A DNA stretch of 64,000 nt from Pseudozobellia sp. WGM2 (GTDB taxonomy: Bacteria > Bacteroidota > Bacteroidia > Flavobacteriales > Flavobacteriaceae): positions 62,001 through 126,000 of the forward strand of contig NZ_JADNYK010000001.1 in the NCBI RefSeq assembly GCF_017810075.1, in the 5' to 3' direction. The position numbers were made by a program, and so were the translations under genes. Of the stretch, positions 62,078 to 64,000 are shown in pieces. The notes beneath the pieces were generated by a model that saw only the letters and a list, made by a program, of their open reading frames with translations, ran no database searches and was not told the origin of the DNA. Positions within the stretch are counted from its first letter, which is position 1, and each line of letters begins with the position of its first letter.

Positions 62078-63787
62078 TTAATATCCTGGATTTTGATCCA
62101 GAATGCCGCCGCTTTGATCAATAGCGTTGATTGGTATAGGAAACAAGTCATGCTTGTCTTCATACGTCTTGAATTTAGACCCGTAATCAGCTTGATTGAT
62201 ATCCTCGGCTTCTCTAGGTATATAGGCACTAAGGGTTTCCTGTGCTACATCCCACCTTCTTAAATCGAACAAACGATGACCTTCCATTCCAAACTCAAGT
62301 CTTCTTTCAAATCGTACGGCTTTTCTAGCAAAATCTTGATTAGGAAAGCTAACATAAGGTTCGATTTGATAGTTTGCTGCAGGTTCGTCTGCCTCACTTT
62401 CTGTATCTTTTACGTACGTCATGTTTTTGGCTCGGTTTCTTACGCGGTTGACATATTCCATAGCAAGAGCTAAATCTGGACTCGATTTTTCTACGGCTGC
62501 TTCTGCGGCCATCAATAGAACATCTGCAAAGCGCATAATGTTGTAATTGATTCCGGACCAATCCGATCCCCAACCACCAGTACCTCGCTGGGCGTCTACC
62601 TCATCTGCTTGATATACATTTTTCTTAGGTAAATAGGGCCCTGAAATATCTTGGAAAGTTGCCCTGATCCATTCTTTTCCTGGGTTGGGTCCAAAACCAT
62701 TGTAGTCAATACCCCTTCTAGATACGGTATAATCCAACCTTGGATCTAAAGGGCCTGTGTGAGGTACAAACTCTTCTGAACTGTTAATGCCGTAATCGCT
62801 GGCTACATCAGATTGATAAAATGTGTCCAATAGCGGCAATCCTGAGCCATCTGTTTGAAAAGCGTTCACCAAATCTTGTGTAGGCTGATAAAAACCACAA
62901 CAGGTTCCCAACGGACCACCTCCTGGAAAGTTTAGGGTGCCCGTACCATTACCGTTGTAGGATTGCCCGGAATCAGAGGCAAATTGAATTGCGAACATAG
63001 ATTCTGAAGCGTTTTCCCCTGCTAACCTAAAGTTGTCCAAATATTCTGCATTTAAGCTGTATGGACCATTTTCAATTACATCTTGGAAGAGAGGTAAGGC
63101 CTGATCCCATTTTTCTTGGTACAGATAGGCCTTTGCCAAAAAGGCTTTGGCCACCCACTTGTTTGACCTTCCTACTGAGGTTTCTTCACCTATGTTTTCA
63201 ATTGCGGCAAGAAAATCGGCTTCTATCTCTACCCAAATGGGGCCGGGATTAGGTTGGTTAAACTCTTGGTTCGAAAAATTCTCGACAGAAATAAAAGGTA
63301 TATTCCCGTAATGTTTTTGTAGATCAAAGTTGTAATATCCTCTTAAAAACTGAGCTTCACCAAGCTGTTGCGTAAAATCTCCTTCAGGAATTTGGTTAAT
63401 GAGCTCAATTACGGCATTACATCTGTTTATTCCAGCATACAAGGCACTCCACCGGCCAAGAAACCAAGAATTGCCCGTTTGCCAGTCAAAGGTCTCAATT
63501 TGAAATAATTCGGTATTGTCGCCATCCGTACTACCTCTATGGGCATCATCTGATACAACGTCTGTCCACCAGTTGTCACCACCACGTGAAACTGCTTCAC
63601 CTTGTGCGTTGATGCGTTCACCATCTAAAACGGAATAGGCTGCGGTCAACTTTAAATCAACCCCGGTGGCATTCTGTAATGCCTCATCGGAAAGGGCGCC
63701 CGTGGGGGTTATTTCCGTAAAATCGTCGCTACATGCAACTAGCAACATGCATGTAAGCGTAATTGAATATATTATTTTCCTTTTCAT
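62078..63787 (-). CDS. susD: RagB/SusD family nutrient-binding lipoprotein
   Basis: 569 residues. Lipobox CMLLVAC followed by SDDFTEITPTGALSDE. The SusD TPR scaffold is recognisable: WSALYAGINRCNAVIELINQ, QFLRGYYNFDLQKHYGNIPFI, WVAKAFLAKAYLYQEKWDQALPLFQDVIENG, NIMRFADVLLMAAEAAV, and the C-terminal RRLEFGMEGHRLFDLRRW and LFPIPINAIDQSGGILDQNPGY. SusD caps the SusC transporter and captures glycan or peptide at the surface. It lies four bases after the SusC stop. No glycoside hydrolase or peptidase is visible nearby to define the ligand. Confidence 0.96.
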   Translation of the reverse strand: MKRKIIYSITLTCMLLVACSDDFTEITPTGALSDEALQNATGVDLKLTAAYSVLDGERINAQGEAVSRGGDNWWTDVVSDDAHRGSTDGDNTELFQIETFDWQTGNSWFLGRWSALYAGINRCNAVIELINQIPEGDFTQQLGEAQFLRGYYNFDLQKHYGNIPFISVENFSNQEFNQPNPGPIWVEIEADFLAAIENIGEETSVGRSNKWVAKAFLAKAYLYQEKWDQALPLFQDVIENGPYSLNAEYLDNFRLAGENASESMFAIQFASDSGQSYNGNGTGTLNFPGGGPLGTCCGFYQPTQDLVNAFQTDGSGLPLLDTFYQSDVASDYGINSSEEFVPHTGPLDPRLDYTVSRRGIDYNGFGPNPGKEWIRATFQDISGPYLPKKNVYQADEVDAQRGTGGWGSDWSGINYNIMRFADVLLMAAEAAVEKSSPDLALAMEYVNRVRNRAKNMTYVKDTESEADEPAANYQIEPYVSFPNQDFARKAVRFERRLEFGMEGHRLFDLRRWDVAQETLSAYIPREAEDINQADYGSKFKTYEDKHDLFPIPINAIDQSGGILDQNPGY

Positions 63788-63791
63788 TTTT

Positions 63792-64000
63792 TTAAAATTT
63801 TAGATTAACACCTAATGAGTAAATTGAGGCTAAAGGGTAGTTGTTGTCCGCAACACCAATGGTAAGGTTGTCAACGGCGCCGCTATCCAAAAATCTTGGT
63901 CTTAGTTCTGGGTCGATCCCATCATACCCTGTTATGGTGAACACATTGGTTCCTTGCAGGTAAAACCTAATACTGTCCATTCCCAATATACCTGAAACCT
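63792..64000 (-). CDS. susC: SusC/RagA TonB-dependent receptor, C-terminal end only
   Basis: Only the last 69 or so residues are in the window; the gene continues beyond position 64000. The tail MGMDSIRFYLQGTNVFTITGYDGIDPELR, then IGVADNNYPLASIYSLGVNLKF ending in an aromatic residue, is the classical SusC end: the last beta strands of the 22-strand barrel and the outer-membrane insertion signature. The immediate downstream position of susD confirms the pair. Confidence 0.9.
   Translation of the reverse strand, partial: VSGILGMDSIRFYLQGTNVFTITGYDGIDPELRPRFLDSGAVDNLTIGVADNNYPLASIYSLGVNLKF

Overview
This window is a chromosomal segment from a member of the Bacteroidota, most likely a marine-type Flavobacteriaceae. 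Evidence for this: a gldI-type gliding-motility peptidyl-prolyl isomerase, a 2929-residue adhesin-like protein with a type IX secretion (type B) C-terminal sorting domain, a SusC/SusD outer-membrane pair, the parA-parB-DUF5683-dapB-lepB gene order, many Bacteroidota-style -7 promoter boxes (TAnnTTTG) and weak Shine-Dalgarno signals. Genus is inference only. I found no rRNA, tRNA, CRISPR array, insertion sequence or prophage.

Layout. 1-4826 (-): a housekeeping run of a small membrane protein, mutL, two rhomboid proteases and an endonuclease/exonuclease/phosphatase-family membrane protein. 4979-6228 (-): ribH and a TPR membrane protein. 6344-8200 (+): recF, a lipocalin-like lipoprotein and a DciA-like DUF721 gene, converging on ndk. 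8727-9779 (-): a PhoD-like phosphatase, divergent from an NrnA-type DHH phosphoesterase, gldI and a cyclophilin-FKBP fusion lipoprotein (9859-12584). 12770-15820: a DUF805 membrane protein, pepD and a DUF3810 zincin-like membrane protein. 15975-20255 (+): two secreted amidohydrolase-like proteins. 20252-27492 (-): moeA, lepB, dapB, DUF5683, parB, parA, an FtsB/DivIC-like protein and udk. 27602-28810 (+): a Bcr/CflA-type efflux pump.

28880-32850 (-) holds acetyl-CoA synthetase with a two-component sodium:solute symporter. 32906-42099 is a coherent peptidoglycan-recycling island: anmK, a NagZ-like GH3, an AmpG-like permease, a DigH-like GHL10 lipoprotein and a NagB-PIG-L fusion on the minus strand, divergent from a DeoR-family regulator and murQ on the plus strand. 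The shared control region carries repeated operator-like motifs. Together these could import anhydro-muropeptides, split GlcNAc from anhydro-MurNAc, phosphorylate the latter, remove its lactyl ether and deaminate the product to fructose-6-phosphate.

42103-43662 (-): a cytochrome c and a PQQ-type sugar dehydrogenase. 43796-52585 (+): the giant T9SS type B protein, about 29 repeat units by hand count. 52681-54936 (+): a CE1-like esterase and a formylglycine sulfatase. 55008-64000 (-): a Sus-type surface locus made of the SusC end, SusD, a three-domain fasciclin lipoprotein with in-frame microsatellites, a large FG-GAP/ASPIC lipoprotein and a cytochrome-c/FG-GAP lipoprotein. It has no glycoside hydrolase inside the window.

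The observations most worth a second look are the recycling island with its operator repeats and fusion enzyme, a MutL whose endonuclease motifs are all degenerate, the paired-cysteine giant repeat protein with no PorP/SprF partner in view, and the duplicated amidohydrolases in which only one half keeps metal ligands.
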